A stretch of DNA of 64,000 bases, from the NCBI RefSeq assembly GCF_900103645.1, contig NZ_FNHP01000001.1:248001-312000 (forward strand), given 5' to 3'. Shown here piece after piece: positions 8,886-18,092 of the stretch (the stretch's first letter is position 1; each line of letters opens with the position of its first letter). Under the pieces are notes generated by a model, which searched no databases, was not told the DNA's origin, and was given only the letters and a program-made list of their open reading frames with translations. Source of the stretch: Oryzisolibacter propanilivorax. Its GTDB lineage: Bacteria; Pseudomonadota; Gammaproteobacteria; Burkholderiales; Burkholderiaceae_C. Made by a program: the position numbers and the translations under genes.

Positions 8886-10070
8886 TCACAGGCGCTCGAA
8901 GATCGCCGCGATGCCCTGGCCGCCGCCGATGCACATCGTCACCAGCGCGTAGCGGCCCTGGATGCGTTGTAGCTCGTGCAGCGCCTTGACGGTGATGACG
9001 GCGCCGGTGGCACCGATCGGGTGGCCCAGCGAGATGCCCGAGCCGTTCGGGTTGACCTTGGCCGGGTCCAGGCCCAGGTCGCGCGTCACGGCGCAGGCCT
9101 GCGCGGCGAAGGCCTCGTTGGCCTCGACCACGTCCAGGTCGGCCACCGTGAGGCCGGCCTTCTTCAGTACCGCCTGCGTCGCCGGCACCGGGCCGATGCC
9201 CATGTATTTCGGATCGACGCCGGCGTGCGCGTAAGCCACCAGGCGCGCCATGGGCCTGGCGCCGCGCGCTTGGGCCACCTGCGCGTCCATCAGCACCAGC
9301 GCGGCGGCGGCGTCGTTGATGCCCGAGGCGTTACCGGCGGTCACCGTGCCGTTGTCCTTGGTGAAAACGGGTTTCAGCTTGGCCATGTCGTCCATGGTGG
9401 CGCCAGCGCGGAAGTGCTCGTCGGTGGCGTATTGCACCTCGCCCTTTTTCGACTTCAGCGTCACCGGCACGATCTGGTCCTTGAAGTAACCGGCCTGCGT
9501 GGCGCGCTCGGCGCGGTTGTGGCTCTCCACCGCCAGGCGGTCCTGGTCCTCGCGGGTGATGCCCCACTTGGCGGCGATGTTCTCGGCCGTCACGCCCATG
9601 TGGATGTTGTGGAACGGGTCGTGCAGCGCGCCGACCATCATGTCGATCATCTTGAAGTCGCCCATGCGCGCGCCCCAGCGGCTGGCCAGGCTGGCGTAGG
9701 GTGCGCGGCTCATGTTTTCTGCGCCGGCGCCGATGGCTACGTCGGCGTCGCCCAGCAGAATGCTCTGCGCGGCCGAGACGATGGCCTGCAGGCCCGAGCC
9801 GCACAGGCGGTTGACGTTGAACGCCGGGGTCGATTCGGCGCAGCCGCCCTCGATGGCCGCCACGCGCGACAGGTACATGTCGCGCGGCTCGGTGTTCACG
9901 ACGTGACCGAACACGACGTGGCCCACGTCCTTGCCTTCGACGCTGGCGCGCGCCAGCGCCTCGCGCACCACGGTGGCGCCCAGCTGGGTGGGCGGTACAT
10001 CCTTCAGGCTGCCGCCAAAGGTGCCGATGGCGGTGCGCACGGCGCTGACGACGACGACTTCACGGGTCAT
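8886..10070 (-). CDS. bktB: Acetyl-CoA acetyltransferase / beta-ketothiolase, BktB type
   Basis: The 394-residue thiolase starts MTREVVVVSAVRTAIGTFGG and carries the acyl-accepting cysteine in NRLCGSG, the motif NEAFAAQACAV, the histidine in SLGHPIGATG and the C-terminal cysteine in CIGGGQG. It resembles, from memory, BktB of Cupriavidus necator, which condenses acetyl-CoA with acetyl- or propionyl-CoA for polyhydroxyalkanoate and beta-oxidation. It is a cytoplasmic tetramer in this family. No phaC or phaB neighbour is present, so a general beta-ketothiolase role is as likely as polyester synthesis. A hairpin repeat separates it from the SDR gene. Confidence 0.92.
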   Translation of the reverse strand: MTREVVVVSAVRTAIGTFGGSLKDVPPTQLGATVVREALARASVEGKDVGHVVFGHVVNTEPRDMYLSRVAAIEGGCAESTPAFNVNRLCGSGLQAIVSAAQSILLGDADVAIGAGAENMSRAPYASLASRWGARMGDFKMIDMMVGALHDPFHNIHMGVTAENIAAKWGITREDQDRLAVESHNRAERATQAGYFKDQIVPVTLKSKKGEVQYATDEHFRAGATMDDMAKLKPVFTKDNGTVTAGNASGINDAAAALVLMDAQVAQARGARPMARLVAYAHAGVDPKYMGIGPVPATQAVLKKAGLTVADLDVVEANEAFAAQACAVTRDLGLDPAKVNPNGSGISLGHPIGATGAVITVKALHELQRIQGRYALVTMCIGGGQGIAAIFERL

Positions 10071-10098
10071 GGAACAACTCCTGTTTTGGGAAAGTAAG

Positions 10099-10162
10099 AA
10101 TCAAATCGGCCTTCAGCCTTTGTAAATAAAGGGCCGATAGCTATGTTTTCAATAGTAAAACG
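10099..10162. repeat. Comamonadaceae-type 'ATAGCT' hairpin repeat, copy 1
   Basis: The copy lies between the SDR stop and the bktB start. It has the shared layout: an AT-rich edge with ATAGCT, a hairpin (ATCGGCC...GGGCCGAT) and an A/T-rich opposite edge. Confidence 0.75.
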
Positions 10163-10164
10163 GA

Positions 10165-10920
10165 TCAGGCGTCGCGCACGTCGGCGACCGGGGCGGCGCC
10201 GAAGTCCGGCCGCGCCAGCCAGGCCAGCACCCGCTTGGCCGCATCGTCGGGCGAGGTCAGCAGGCCGCCGGCCTTGAGCTGCGCGAAGTTGCCGACATCG
10301 GGGAACTGCGCTGCGTCGGCGCTGCGCAGCTGGACCTGCATGTCGGTGTCGATCACGCCTGGCGCCAGCGAGCACACGCGCGCGCCGTGCGGCTTGGCCG
10401 CCTCGTCCAGCGCCAAGCAGCGGGTGAAGTGGTCCATGCCGGCCTTGGCGGCGCAGTAGGCGGACTGCGACGCCATGGGCCGCCGCCCCAGGCCTGAGGA
10501 GATATTGAGCACCTTGCGCGGCACGCCCCACTCTTCGGTGGCGGCCAGAAACGCGGCGGTGAGCTGCATGGGCGCCTCCAGCCCCACGCGCAGCGCGCGC
10601 GCCAGCTCGGCCGGGTCGCTGGCCGACAGCGGCGCGATGGCTGGGATGACACCTGCGTTGTTGATCAGCGTGGCGCTGGCGAAGCGTCCGGCGCCCTGCT
10701 GCGCCAGCCACTCGCGCAGCCGGGCAGCGGCTGCTGCGCCGTCGCTCAGGTCCAGCGTCCATTGCTGCAGGCTGCCGCTGCTGGACTGCAGCTCGGCGCT
10801 GGCATGGCGGGCGATGCTGACCAGGAAGTGGCCGTCGGCCAGCAACTGGCGCGCCATGGCCTGGCCCATGCCACGCGAGCCGCCGGTGAGGATGGTGAGG
10901 TGCTGCGGTGTGCTTGTCAT
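10165..10920 (-). CDS. Short-chain dehydrogenase/reductase (SDR)
   Basis: The 251-residue protein has the NAD(P)-binding motif TGGSRGMGQAMA (TGxxxGxG), NNAG at the fourth strand, a catalytic serine in LNISSG and the YCAAK (Y-x3-K) active site, followed by LAPGVIDTDM. It therefore is a classical SDR; the substrate cannot be told from sequence. It starts 13 bases after the rluA stop and is probably co-transcribed with it. The start MTSTPQ is preferred over an upstream in-frame codon that would overlap rluA. Confidence 0.88.
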   Translation of the reverse strand: MTSTPQHLTILTGGSRGMGQAMARQLLADGHFLVSIARHASAELQSSSGSLQQWTLDLSDGAAAAARLREWLAQQGAGRFASATLINNAGVIPAIAPLSASDPAELARALRVGLEAPMQLTAAFLAATEEWGVPRKVLNISSGLGRRPMASQSAYCAAKAGMDHFTRCLALDEAAKPHGARVCSLAPGVIDTDMQVQLRSADAAQFPDVGNFAQLKAGGLLTSPDDAAKRVLAWLARPDFGAAPVADVRDA

Positions 10921-10933
10921 GCGCCGATGGTAG

Positions 10934-11599
10934 TCAGAAAGGGCAGGGCGACTCGACACGCAGGCGACCACCGTGCATTGGGTGCGTCAGCTCCAGGCGG
11001 CAGGCGTGCAGCAGCAGGCGTGCTGCCTGCGCCTGCGCGCTGCCCGTGCCATACAGCGCGTCGCCCAGGATGGGGTGGCCGATGGCGGCCAGGTGCACGC
11101 GCAGTTGGTGGGTGCGGCCGGTGACCGGCTGCAGTTCCAGCCGGGTGCGCTGCGCATCCGCCTGCGCACCGGGCAGGCAGCGCCAGCGCGTCAGGCTGGG
11201 CTTGCCGTGCGCCGGATCGACCACCCGCAGCGGCCGGCGCTCCCAGTCGGCGGCAATCGGCAGGTCGATGGCGTGCCAACCCCCGTCCGCCCCGGCGGGC
11301 ACGCCCTGCACCACGGCCTGGTAGCGCTTGTCCACCCGTTGCGCGGCAAAGGCCTGGCCCAGCGCACGCTGCATCTGCAGGCTGCGCGCCATCAGCACCA
11401 GGCCGGAGGTGGCCTGGTCGAGCCGGTGCACCACCAGCGCGTCCGGCCAGCGCTGGAGGGCGCGGGCACTCAGGCAGTCCTGCTTGTCCGGGCCGCGGCC
11501 GGGCACGCACAGCAGCTCGGCGGGCTTGTCCAGCACCAGCAGGTGCGCGTCCTCGTGAAGGCACACCACGCCGTCTGCAACGGCCGAAGCCTCAGCCAT
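10934..11599 (-). CDS. rluA: RNA pseudouridine synthase RluA
   Basis: The 221-residue protein carries the RluA-family catalytic motif HRLDQATSGLVL, the VPGRGPDKQDCL segment near the N-terminus typical of E. coli RluA, and GRTHQLRVH. RluA isomerises U746 of 23S rRNA and U32 of some tRNAs. Its length matches E. coli RluA (219 residues). The first 8 bases overlap the end of the upstream kinase gene, suggesting read-through transcription. Confidence 0.9.
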   Translation of the reverse strand: MAEASAVADGVVCLHEDAHLLVLDKPAELLCVPGRGPDKQDCLSARALQRWPDALVVHRLDQATSGLVLMARSLQMQRALGQAFAAQRVDKRYQAVVQGVPAGADGGWHAIDLPIAADWERRPLRVVDPAHGKPSLTRWRCLPGAQADAQRTRLELQPVTGRTHQLRVHLAAIGHPILGDALYGTGSAQAQAARLLLHACRLELTHPMHGGRLRVESPCPF

Positions 11600-13826
11600 G
11601 CACCAGCCGGTCCACGGTGGCGCACAGCTCCTGCACGTCGTTGGGCTTGTGGATCAGCGCGCGCGCGCCCTCGGCCAGGGCCTGCTGCTCGATGTCGGCG
11701 GTGACGTAGCCCGAGGCCAGGGCGATGGGTAGGTCGGCGCGGATGGCGTGCGCCGCGCGCACCAGGTCCAGGCCGGAGAAACCCGGCATGTTGTAGTCGG
11801 TCACCAGCAGGTCATAGCGCTCGGGCGCCTCCTGCAGCGCCTGCGTGGCCTGCCGCGGATCGGTGAAGCCGCTGACGACATAGCCGCGGCGGCGCAGCAG
11901 GCGCTGGACCAGCAGCACCAGCGCCTCGTCGTCGTCCACATACATGACATGGCGCTGGCGGCCGGGGGCGTCGGGCGTCGGCTCAGGCGCAGTGGCGACA
12001 AGCAAGGCGGCGGGGGCTGGCGCAGTGGCCGGGGTGGCCGTGCCGGGTGCGCCGCCATGGGCTGGCGGCGCACCGTCGTCGGCGGCCCGCAGCTTCAGCA
12101 GCGCCGGAAAGTACAGCGTGAAACGGCTGCCCTCGCCCGGCACGCTGTGCACATCCACCGCGCCCTCATGGGTACGCATCACGCCGTGCACCACCGCCAG
12201 CCCCAGGCCGGTGCCCTGACCGACCGGCTTGGTGGTGAAGAAGGGTTCGAAAATGCGCGTCAGCGTCGCCTCGTCCATGCCCGGACCATCGTCGCGCACG
12301 CTGACGGCGACGTATCGGTCGCCGGACAGGGTCAGCCGCTCACGCAGGCGCTGGGCGGGCTGCGCCACGGCAATGTCCACCTCGACCCGGCCGCGCTGCG
12401 CACCGATGGCGTGTACGGCGTTGGTGCACAGGTTCAACAGCGCCTGCTCGACTTGCGTGGCATCGGCCAGCACCGGCGGCACGCCGTCGGCCTCGTGCAC
12501 CGTGAGCTCGATCTGCGGCGGCAGGGTCACGCGCAGCAGCTGCTGGGTGTCGCGCGCCACGTCGGTCAGCGACACGCGGGCGCGACGGGGCGGCTCGTTG
12601 CGGCTGAAGGTGAGAATCTGGCGCACCAGGTCGCGCGCACGCCGGCCGGCCTTGTCGATTTCCACCAGGCTGTCGCAGACAGGGCTGCCGGGCGGGCAGT
12701 CGGCACGCGCCAGCTCCACGTTGCCCAGGATGGCGTGCAGGATGTTGTTGAAGTCGTGCGCGATGCCGCCGGCCATGGTGCCCACGGCCTGCATCTTGTG
12801 CGACTCGCGCAGCTGGCCCTCCAGTTCGGCGCGGCGCGCCTCCGCGCGCTTTCGGGCCGTCAGGTCGCGCGCGAACACAGTGGTGGTCTCGCCGCCGGCG
12901 TGGCGCTCGAAGGACACGCCGATCTCCACCGCCAGCTCGCGTCCCGAGGCGGTCAGCGCCGTCATCTCGCCCAGCACCGCCTGTGTGGTCAACTGGGCGA
13001 AGGCCAGCAGCTGTTCGGCGTTGGGGATGAAGCGGGTGATGGCGCTGCCCAGGGCGTCGCTGGCCGGGCACTGGAACAGCATCGCCGCCGTGGGGTTGAA
13101 GACGGTGATGCGCTGGTGCTGGTCGACGCAGATGATGGCGTCCAGCGCCGAGTTGATGACCGCCTCCAGCCGGCGCTCGCTGGTGTGCAGCTGCTCGTTG
13201 CGCTCGCGCAGCTCGGCGGCGCTCTTTTGCAGCGCCTGGCGCTCGGCCAGCAGCGGGCCTTGGTCGATCACCGCGCACAGGAACTGGGTCAGCGGCTGCT
13301 CGTCCTCGGTGCGCGATTCGATGCGCGCGATGTGCAGGTCGCCGGTGATGGCGCGCTCGGCGTCGAGGCGGAACACCACCTCGGTGGCCTCGGCCGTGGC
13401 TTGGTGGCGCGCGGCGTCGAATGCCGCCTGCACGCGCGCCGCGTGTGCCGGGTCGACGAAGGGCATCAGCGACACCAGCGGCCGGTCGTGCTCGGCGGGC
13501 TGGAACGAGCGCTGCGCCATGGAGTTGGCCTGCACCACCATGTCGTGCTCGTCCAGCACCATGAGTGCCAGCGGCACGCTGGAAAACAGCGCCTCGAAAC
13601 GCTCGCTGGCGCTCTCGGCCACCGCTTGGCTGTAGCGCAGCATGTGGTTCTGCGCTTCCAGTTCGGCCTTGGAGGCGCGCAGCTCCTCGATCAGCGCGGC
13701 CACGTCGCCCCGGGCGCGCGCGGGGCCGCGGCGCTCGTCCGCGGGCGCGGGCGCCTGGGCGGGCGCGGCGCTGCCTTCCTCGCCGCCGGCAGCGTGCATC
13801 AGAAAGGACAGGTCGGGGCGGCTCAT
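11592..13826 (-). CDS. PAS-domain hybrid histidine kinase with receiver domain
   Basis: The 744-residue protein has no clear membrane helix. In order: a coiled-coil stretch (VAALIEELRASKAELEAQN), PAS 1 (FEALFSSVPLALMVLDEH), a further sensor segment, PAS 2 (LEAVINSALDAIICVDQHQR), a HisKA with HDFNNILHAILGN, an HATPase (NLCTNAVHAIG, DDGPGMDE, GTGLGLAVVHG) and a C-terminal receiver with VDDDEALV, the phospho-accepting aspartate in LLVTDYNMPG and the lysine in HKPND. The HDFNN type H-box puts it in the soluble hybrid sensor class. The signal is unknown and no partner regulator is adjacent. Confidence 0.9.
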   Translation of the reverse strand: MSRPDLSFLMHAAGGEEGSAAPAQAPAPADERRGPARARGDVAALIEELRASKAELEAQNHMLRYSQAVAESASERFEALFSSVPLALMVLDEHDMVVQANSMAQRSFQPAEHDRPLVSLMPFVDPAHAARVQAAFDAARHQATAEATEVVFRLDAERAITGDLHIARIESRTEDEQPLTQFLCAVIDQGPLLAERQALQKSAAELRERNEQLHTSERRLEAVINSALDAIICVDQHQRITVFNPTAAMLFQCPASDALGSAITRFIPNAEQLLAFAQLTTQAVLGEMTALTASGRELAVEIGVSFERHAGGETTTVFARDLTARKRAEARRAELEGQLRESHKMQAVGTMAGGIAHDFNNILHAILGNVELARADCPPGSPVCDSLVEIDKAGRRARDLVRQILTFSRNEPPRRARVSLTDVARDTQQLLRVTLPPQIELTVHEADGVPPVLADATQVEQALLNLCTNAVHAIGAQRGRVEVDIAVAQPAQRLRERLTLSGDRYVAVSVRDDGPGMDEATLTRIFEPFFTTKPVGQGTGLGLAVVHGVMRTHEGAVDVHSVPGEGSRFTLYFPALLKLRAADDGAPPAHGGAPGTATPATAPAPAALLVATAPEPTPDAPGRQRHVMYVDDDEALVLLVQRLLRRRGYVVSGFTDPRQATQALQEAPERYDLLVTDYNMPGFSGLDLVRAAHAIRADLPIALASGYVTADIEQQALAEGARALIHKPNDVQELCATVDRLVHG

Positions 13827-13893
13827 GGGGGTTGAACGGACAAGGCAGACAGGACGGAGGGCCAGTGTAGGCCCGCCCGACCCGGGGCGGGCG

Positions 13894-14298
13894 TCAGCGC
13901 ACCGACAGCAGCTCGACCTCGAAGGTCAGCGTGGCGTTGGGCGGAATCACGCCGCCCGCGCCGCGCGCGCCATAGGCGATGGCCGCCGGGCAGGTCAGGC
14001 GCGCCTTGCCGCCGGGCTTCATGCGCTGCAGGCCCTCGGTCCAGCAGGGAATGACGCGGTTCAGCGGGAACTCGGTCGGCTCGCCGCGCTTGTAGGAACT
14101 GTCGAATTCCTTGCCGTCGGCCAGGGTGCCGCGGTAGTGCACCTTGACGGTGTCGGTGGCCTTCGGGGGGGTGCCGCTGCCGTCCTTGAGCGATTCGTAC
14201 ACCAGCCCGCTGGCCGTGGTGACGGGCGCGGACTGGGCGAAGGCGGCGGGGGCCGCCAGCAGGCTGACGAGCAGGGCGCAGGCAAGGGTGGGGCGCAT
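13894..14298 (-). CDS. FKBP-type peptidyl-prolyl isomerase, exported
   Basis: The 134-residue protein has a signal peptide (MRPTLACALLVSLLAAPAAF, cleaved near AQS) and a single FKBP domain with VKVHYRGTLADGKEFDSSY, NRVIPCWTEGLQRMKPGG and the IPPNATLTFEVELLSV end. It should act in the periplasm on prolyl bonds of folding proteins. The ATG is preferred to an in-frame TTG three codons earlier. Confidence 0.9.
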   Translation of the reverse strand: MRPTLACALLVSLLAAPAAFAQSAPVTTASGLVYESLKDGSGTPPKATDTVKVHYRGTLADGKEFDSSYKRGEPTEFPLNRVIPCWTEGLQRMKPGGKARLTCPAAIAYGARGAGGVIPPNATLTFEVELLSVR

Positions 14299-14318
14299 GG
14301 CGATCAAGGCTTTCAGGC

Positions 14319-14350
14319 AAAAAAAGAAGGGCCCGATAGTAGGGCCCTTC
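14319..14350 (-). terminator. Rho-independent terminator after gcvP
   Basis: On the minus strand GAAGGGCCC and GGGCCCTTC form a perfect 9-bp stem around TACTATC, followed by TTTTTTT. It ends the gcvT-gcvH-gcvP unit before the FKBP gene. Confidence 0.9.
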
Positions 14351-14380
14351 GTGCCGGCACGCCGTGGCCGGATGTATCCG

Positions 14381-17341
14381 TTAGTCGCTTGCGTCCAGCG
14401 GCACGCAGCTGCAGAACAGGTTGCGGTCGCCGTAGACGTTGTCCACCCGGCCCACCGGGCTCCAGTACTTGGCGCGGCGCAGCGCCGGCAGCGGGTAGGC
14501 GGCCAGCTCGCGCGGGTAGGGGTGGGGCCAGTCGGCGGCTACCAGGCGCTCGGCGGTGTGCGGGGCGTTCTTCAGCGGGTTGTCGTCGCGCGGCCAGTGG
14601 CCATTCTCGATCTGGCGGATCTCGCCCCGGATGGCGACCATGGCGTCGATGAAACGGTCCAGCTCGGCCAGGTCCTCGCTCTCGGTGGGCTCGACCATCA
14701 GCGTGTTCGGCACCGGGAACGACAGCGTGGGCGCGTGAAAGCCGTAGTCGATCAGGCGCTTGGCCACGTCCTCGGCCAGCACGCCGCTGGTGTCCTTGAA
14801 CGGCCGCAGGTCCAGGATGCACTCGTGCGCGACGTGGCCGTTGGCGGAGGCATACAGCGTCGGGTAGTGGTCCTTGAGCCGCGCGCTGATGTAGTTGGCC
14901 GACAGGATGGCCACCTCAGTCGCTTCCGTCAGGCCCTGCGCGCCCATCATGCGGATGTACATCCACGAGATCGGCAGCACCGCCGCGTTGCCCAGCGGTG
15001 CGGCGCTGACGGCGCCCACGCCCGCCGCAAACAGCGCATCGCGGGCTCCGTCCGAGGCATCGGGCTGCCCGGCGCCGGCCAGTGCGCCCATGCCGGCCGC
15101 CGTGCGGTGGCCGGGCAGGTAGGGCACCAGGTCGGGCGCGACGCATACCGGCCCCACGCCGGGACCGCCTCCGCCGTGCGGGATGCAAAAGGTCTTGTGC
15201 AGGTTCAGGTGGCTCACGTCCCCGCCGAACTCGCCCGGCGCGGCCACGCCAACCAGGGCGTTCATGTTGGCGCCGTCCACGTACACGCGCCCGCCATGGG
15301 CATGCACCAGCGCGCACACCTCCTTGACCTGCTGCTCGAACACGCCGTGCGTGCTCGGGTAGGTGATCATGATGCAGGCCAGCTGCTGGCTGTGCTGCTC
15401 GCACTGCGCACGCAAATCCGCCAAGTCGATGTTGCCGTCGGCATCGCACTGCGTGACCACCACCTGCATGCCAACCATCTGCGCGCTGGCCGGGTTGGTG
15501 CCGTGGGCGCTGCTGGGGATCAGACAAACATTGCGCTGCGGCTGCCCTTGCGCGCGGTGCCAGGCCTGGATTGCCAGCAGGCCGGCGTATTCGCCCTGGC
15601 TGCCGGCGTTGGGCTGCAGGCTCACCCCCGCGTAGCCGGTGGCCTCGCACAGCCAGCGGCGCAGCTGCGCGTCCAGCTCGGCGTAGCCCTGCTGCTGGTC
15701 CGCCGGGGCGAAGGGGTGGATGTGCGCGAATTCCGGCCAGGTGATGGGAATCATCTCGCTGGTGGCGTTCAGCTTCATGGTGCAGCTGCCCAGCGGGATC
15801 ATGGTGCGGTCCAACGCCAGGTCCTTGTCGGCCAGGCGGCGGATGTAGCGCAGCATGGCGGTCTCGCTGTGGTGCGTGTTGAACACCGGGTGTGTGAGGA
15901 AGGCGCTGCTGCGCTGCAGCGCGGGCGGGATCAGGGTGTCCACGCCCATCTCGAAATCGGCGAAGGTGGGCACGGCCTGGCCATCGGAGGCGAAGATGCG
16001 CCACAGCAGCTCGATGTCGGCGCGCGTGGTGGTCTCGTCCAGGGTGATGCACAGCCAGTCCTGCCAGTAGATGCGCAGGTTGGCCGCCATGGAGACTGCG
16101 CGGGCAGCTATGGATTTCGTAGCGCCACCGGTGTGCAGGCTGAGAGTGTCGAAGGCCGCGTGCTCGCGCAGCGGCGCGCCCAGCGCGCGCAGGCCCTGCG
16201 CCAGGATGGCCGTGTAGGTCGCCACGCGGCGGGCGATGCGCGTCAGGCCCTGCGGGCCGTGGTAGACGGCGTACATGCTGGCCACCACGGCCGGCAGCAC
16301 CTGGGCGGTGCAGATGTTAGAGGTGGCCTTTTCGCGGCGGATGTGCTGCTCGCGCGTCTGCAGCGCCAGGCGGTAGGCCGGCTGGCCGTGCGCGTCCACG
16401 CTCACGCCCACCAGGCGCCCGGGCAGGCTGCGCTTGTAGGCGTCGCGGCAGGCCATGTAGGCGGCGTGCGGGCCGCCTGCGCCCATGGGCATCCCGAAGC
16501 GCTGCGTGGTGCCGACGACGATGTCTGCACCCCATTCACCGGGTGGCACGATCAGGGTCAGCGCCAGCAGATCGGCGCAGGCGATCACGGCGGCGCCGCG
16601 CGCGTGGGCCGCTTCGGCGGCGGCGCGCAAGCTGTCCACATCGTCGATGCGACCGCTGGTGGCTGGGTACTGCACCAGCAGCGCGAAATACTCGCCCGAG
16701 ACCAGCGCGTCCCATTCCTCGCGCGAGTTCGCCAGCACCACCTCGATGCCCAGCGGCGCGGCGCGGGTCTGGATGACCTCGATGGTCTGCGGGTGTGCGT
16801 CGCCGGCGACGACGAAGCGTTGGCTTTGCGCCTTCACCGAGCGGCGCGCCAGCGTCATGGCCTCGGCCGCAGCGGTGGCCTCGTCCAGCATCGAGGCGTT
16901 GGCGATGTCCATGCCCGTCAGGTCGGTCACCATGGTCTGGAAGTTGACCAGCGCCTCCATCCGGCCCTGGCTGATCTCGGCCTGGTAGGGCGTGTACGCG
17001 GTGTACCAGGCGGGGTTTTCCAGTACGTTGCGCAGGATGACGGCAGGCGTGTGCGTGCCGTGGTAGCCCTGGCCGATGAAGCTTTTCAGCACCCGGTTCT
17101 GGCCCGCGATGGCTTTCAGCTCGGCCAGCGCCGCCGCCTCGGTCGTGGGCGCGGGCAGCTGCATGGATGAGCGGCGCGCGATGGCGCGCGGCACGATGGA
17201 GTCCACCAGCGCGCGGCGCGAGGCCGCGCCGACCACCGACAGCATGTGCGCCTGCTCGGCCGCGTCCGGGCCGATGTGGCGCGGCAGGAATTCAGTGGCG
17301 TTCTCCAGCACGGCGAGGGGCAGGGCGTCGGGCATCTGCAT
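14381..17341 (-). CDS. gcvP: Glycine dehydrogenase (decarboxylating), P-protein
   Basis: The 986-residue protein is a full-length homodimeric-type P-protein. Landmarks are FLPRHIGPD near the start, [22 protein letters not shown], the PLP-lysine region [35 protein letters not shown] and the C-terminal [11 protein letters not shown]. It decarboxylates glycine and transfers the aminomethyl group to lipoyl-GcvH. It is the last gene of the riboswitch-controlled operon. One short stretch ([11 protein letters not shown]) is encoded by bases that look like one end of the interspersed repeat of this genome; the protein length around it is normal, so function need not suffer. Confidence 0.97.
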   Translation of the reverse strand: MQMPDALPLAVLENATEFLPRHIGPDAAEQAHMLSVVGAASRRALVDSIVPRAIARRSSMQLPAPTTEAAALAELKAIAGQNRVLKSFIGQGYHGTHTPAVILRNVLENPAWYTAYTPYQAEISQGRMEALVNFQTMVTDLTGMDIANASMLDEATAAAEAMTLARRSVKAQSQRFVVAGDAHPQTIEVIQTRAAPLGIEVVLANSREEWDALVSGEYFALLVQYPATSGRIDDVDSLRAAAEAAHARGAAVIACADLLALTLIVPPGEWGADIVVGTTQRFGMPMGAGGPHAAYMACRDAYKRSLPGRLVGVSVDAHGQPAYRLALQTREQHIRREKATSNICTAQVLPAVVASMYAVYHGPQGLTRIARRVATYTAILAQGLRALGAPLREHAAFDTLSLHTGGATKSIAARAVSMAANLRIYWQDWLCITLDETTTRADIELLWRIFASDGQAVPTFADFEMGVDTLIPPALQRSSAFLTHPVFNTHHSETAMLRYIRRLADKDLALDRTMIPLGSCTMKLNATSEMIPITWPEFAHIHPFAPADQQQGYAELDAQLRRWLCEATGYAGVSLQPNAGSQGEYAGLLAIQAWHRAQGQPQRNVCLIPSSAHGTNPASAQMVGMQVVVTQCDADGNIDLADLRAQCEQHSQQLACIMITYPSTHGVFEQQVKEVCALVHAHGGRVYVDGANMNALVGVAAPGEFGGDVSHLNLHKTFCIPHGGGGPGVGPVCVAPDLVPYLPGHRTAAGMGALAGAGQPDASDGARDALFAAGVGAVSAAPLGNAAVLPISWMYIRMMGAQGLTEATEVAILSANYISARLKDHYPTLYASANGHVAHECILDLRPFKDTSGVLAEDVAKRLIDYGFHAPTLSFPVPNTLMVEPTESEDLAELDRFIDAMVAIRGEIRQIENGHWPRDDNPLKNAPHTAERLVAADWPHPYPRELAAYPLPALRRAKYWSPVGRVDNVYGDRNLFCSCVPLDASD
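16098..16130. repeat. Partial 'ATAGCT' repeat-like sequence inside gcvP
   Basis: Read on the minus strand, GCTACGAAATCCATAGCTGC followed by CCGCGC matches the left edge of the interspersed repeat seen elsewhere in this window. Only the edge is present, without the hairpin. It could be a decayed copy or chance. Confidence 0.4.
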
Positions 17342-17357
17342 GGCGGGGCCTTTGCGG

Positions 17358-17428
17358 TATTGCTATTGAATGAGGAGCTTCAGGCCTATATAGAACAAGG
17401 GCTGAAGCGGCTTTTGACTTGGAAATGG
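17358..17428. repeat. 'ATAGCT'-family hairpin repeat, copy 2
   Basis: This diverged copy sits just upstream of gcvP. GCTTCAGGCC and GGGCTGAAGC pair with one mismatch, flanked by TGCTATTGAAT and CTTTTGACTTGGAAAT. Confidence 0.65.
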
Positions 17429-17443
17429 CGCTCGGGTGGGCAG

Positions 17444-17598
17444 GCCCTCACCCCAACCCTCTCCCAGAGGGAGAGGGGGCAATACCGCAGGGGCGCGGGA
17501 TGAGCTGGCTTCCCGTGCCGCTGGGTGAGGGGCAATACCGCGGGGACGCTGGCTGCCTGCTCTCCCTCTCCATCTGGACGAGGGCCGGGGTGAGGGCT
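17444..17598. repeat. Intergenic inverted repeat of the CCCTCACCCC...CTCTCCC type
   Basis: CCCTCACCCCAACCCTCTCC near the left edge is mirrored by CTCCCTCTCC...GGCCGGGGTGAGGG at the right edge; in between, GGGGCAATACCGC occurs twice in direct orientation. This is the widespread purine/pyrimidine-biased intergenic repeat seen in many proteobacteria. It fills most of the gap between gcvH and gcvP and has no credible gene. Confidence 0.7.
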
Positions 17599-17630
17599 GG
17601 CACCGCGTCCACCTCGGCTCTCATCGCCAC

Positions 17631-18005
17631 TCAGGCGCTGGCGGCAAACTCGTTGTAGGCGGCCTCGTCCAGCAGCCCGGTCAGTTCTTTCTCGTCGCTG
17701 AGCCGAACCTTGAAGAACCAGCCGGCGCCCAGCGGGTCGCTGTTGGCCAGCGACGGGTCGTTGCGCAGCGCCTCGTTGACCTCGACGATCTCGCCCGTCA
17801 CGGGCATGTAGACGTCGGCCGCGGCCTTCACGGACTCGACCACGCCCGCCACTTCGCCCTGCTTGAACGTCGCGCCCACGGCGGGCAGGTCGACGAAGAC
17901 CACGTCGCCCAGCGCATCCTGCGCGTGCTGGGTGATGCCGACGATGGCCGCGGCCGGCTCGCTGGTGTCGATCCACTCGTGGTCCTTGGAATACTGGATG
18001 CTCAT
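17631..18005 (-). CDS. gcvH: Glycine cleavage system H-protein
   Basis: The 124-residue protein starts MSIQYSKDHEWIDTS and contains the lipoylation site region VAGVVESVKAAADVYMPVTGE with its conserved lysine. GcvH shuttles the aminomethyl group from GcvP to GcvT on its lipoyl arm. Second gene of the operon. The start is set by the conserved YSKDHEW; an upstream in-frame start six codons earlier is not needed. Confidence 0.96.
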   Translation of the reverse strand: MSIQYSKDHEWIDTSEPAAAIVGITQHAQDALGDVVFVDLPAVGATFKQGEVAGVVESVKAAADVYMPVTGEIVEVNEALRNDPSLANSDPLGAGWFFKVRLSDEKELTGLLDEAAYNEFAASA

Positions 18006-18039
18006 GGGGGCTCCGAAAATCAATCAGGGTTGGAGGAAG

Positions 18040-18061
18040 AAAAACGGCACGACAGCGTGCC
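18040..18061 (-). terminator. Possible attenuator hairpin between gcvT and gcvH
   Basis: On the minus strand GGCACG-CTGT-CGTGCC is followed by GTTTTTCTT. It lies within the operon, 35 bases before gcvH, and may cause partial termination rather than a full stop. A second GC-rich stem (TGCCGCC/GGCGGCA) lies just before it. Confidence 0.5.
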
Positions 18062-18092
18062 TGCCGCCACTGTAGCGGCGGCACGGTGTATT

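Noticed and set aside
11748-13835. 695-codon open frame opposite the hybrid kinase
   Set aside because: Antisense shadow: Gln/His/Arg/Gly-rich without any domain, while the minus strand encodes clear PAS, kinase and receiver motifs.
14144-17170. 1008-codon open frame opposite gcvP
   Set aside because: Antisense shadow of a conserved enzyme; no recognisable domain.
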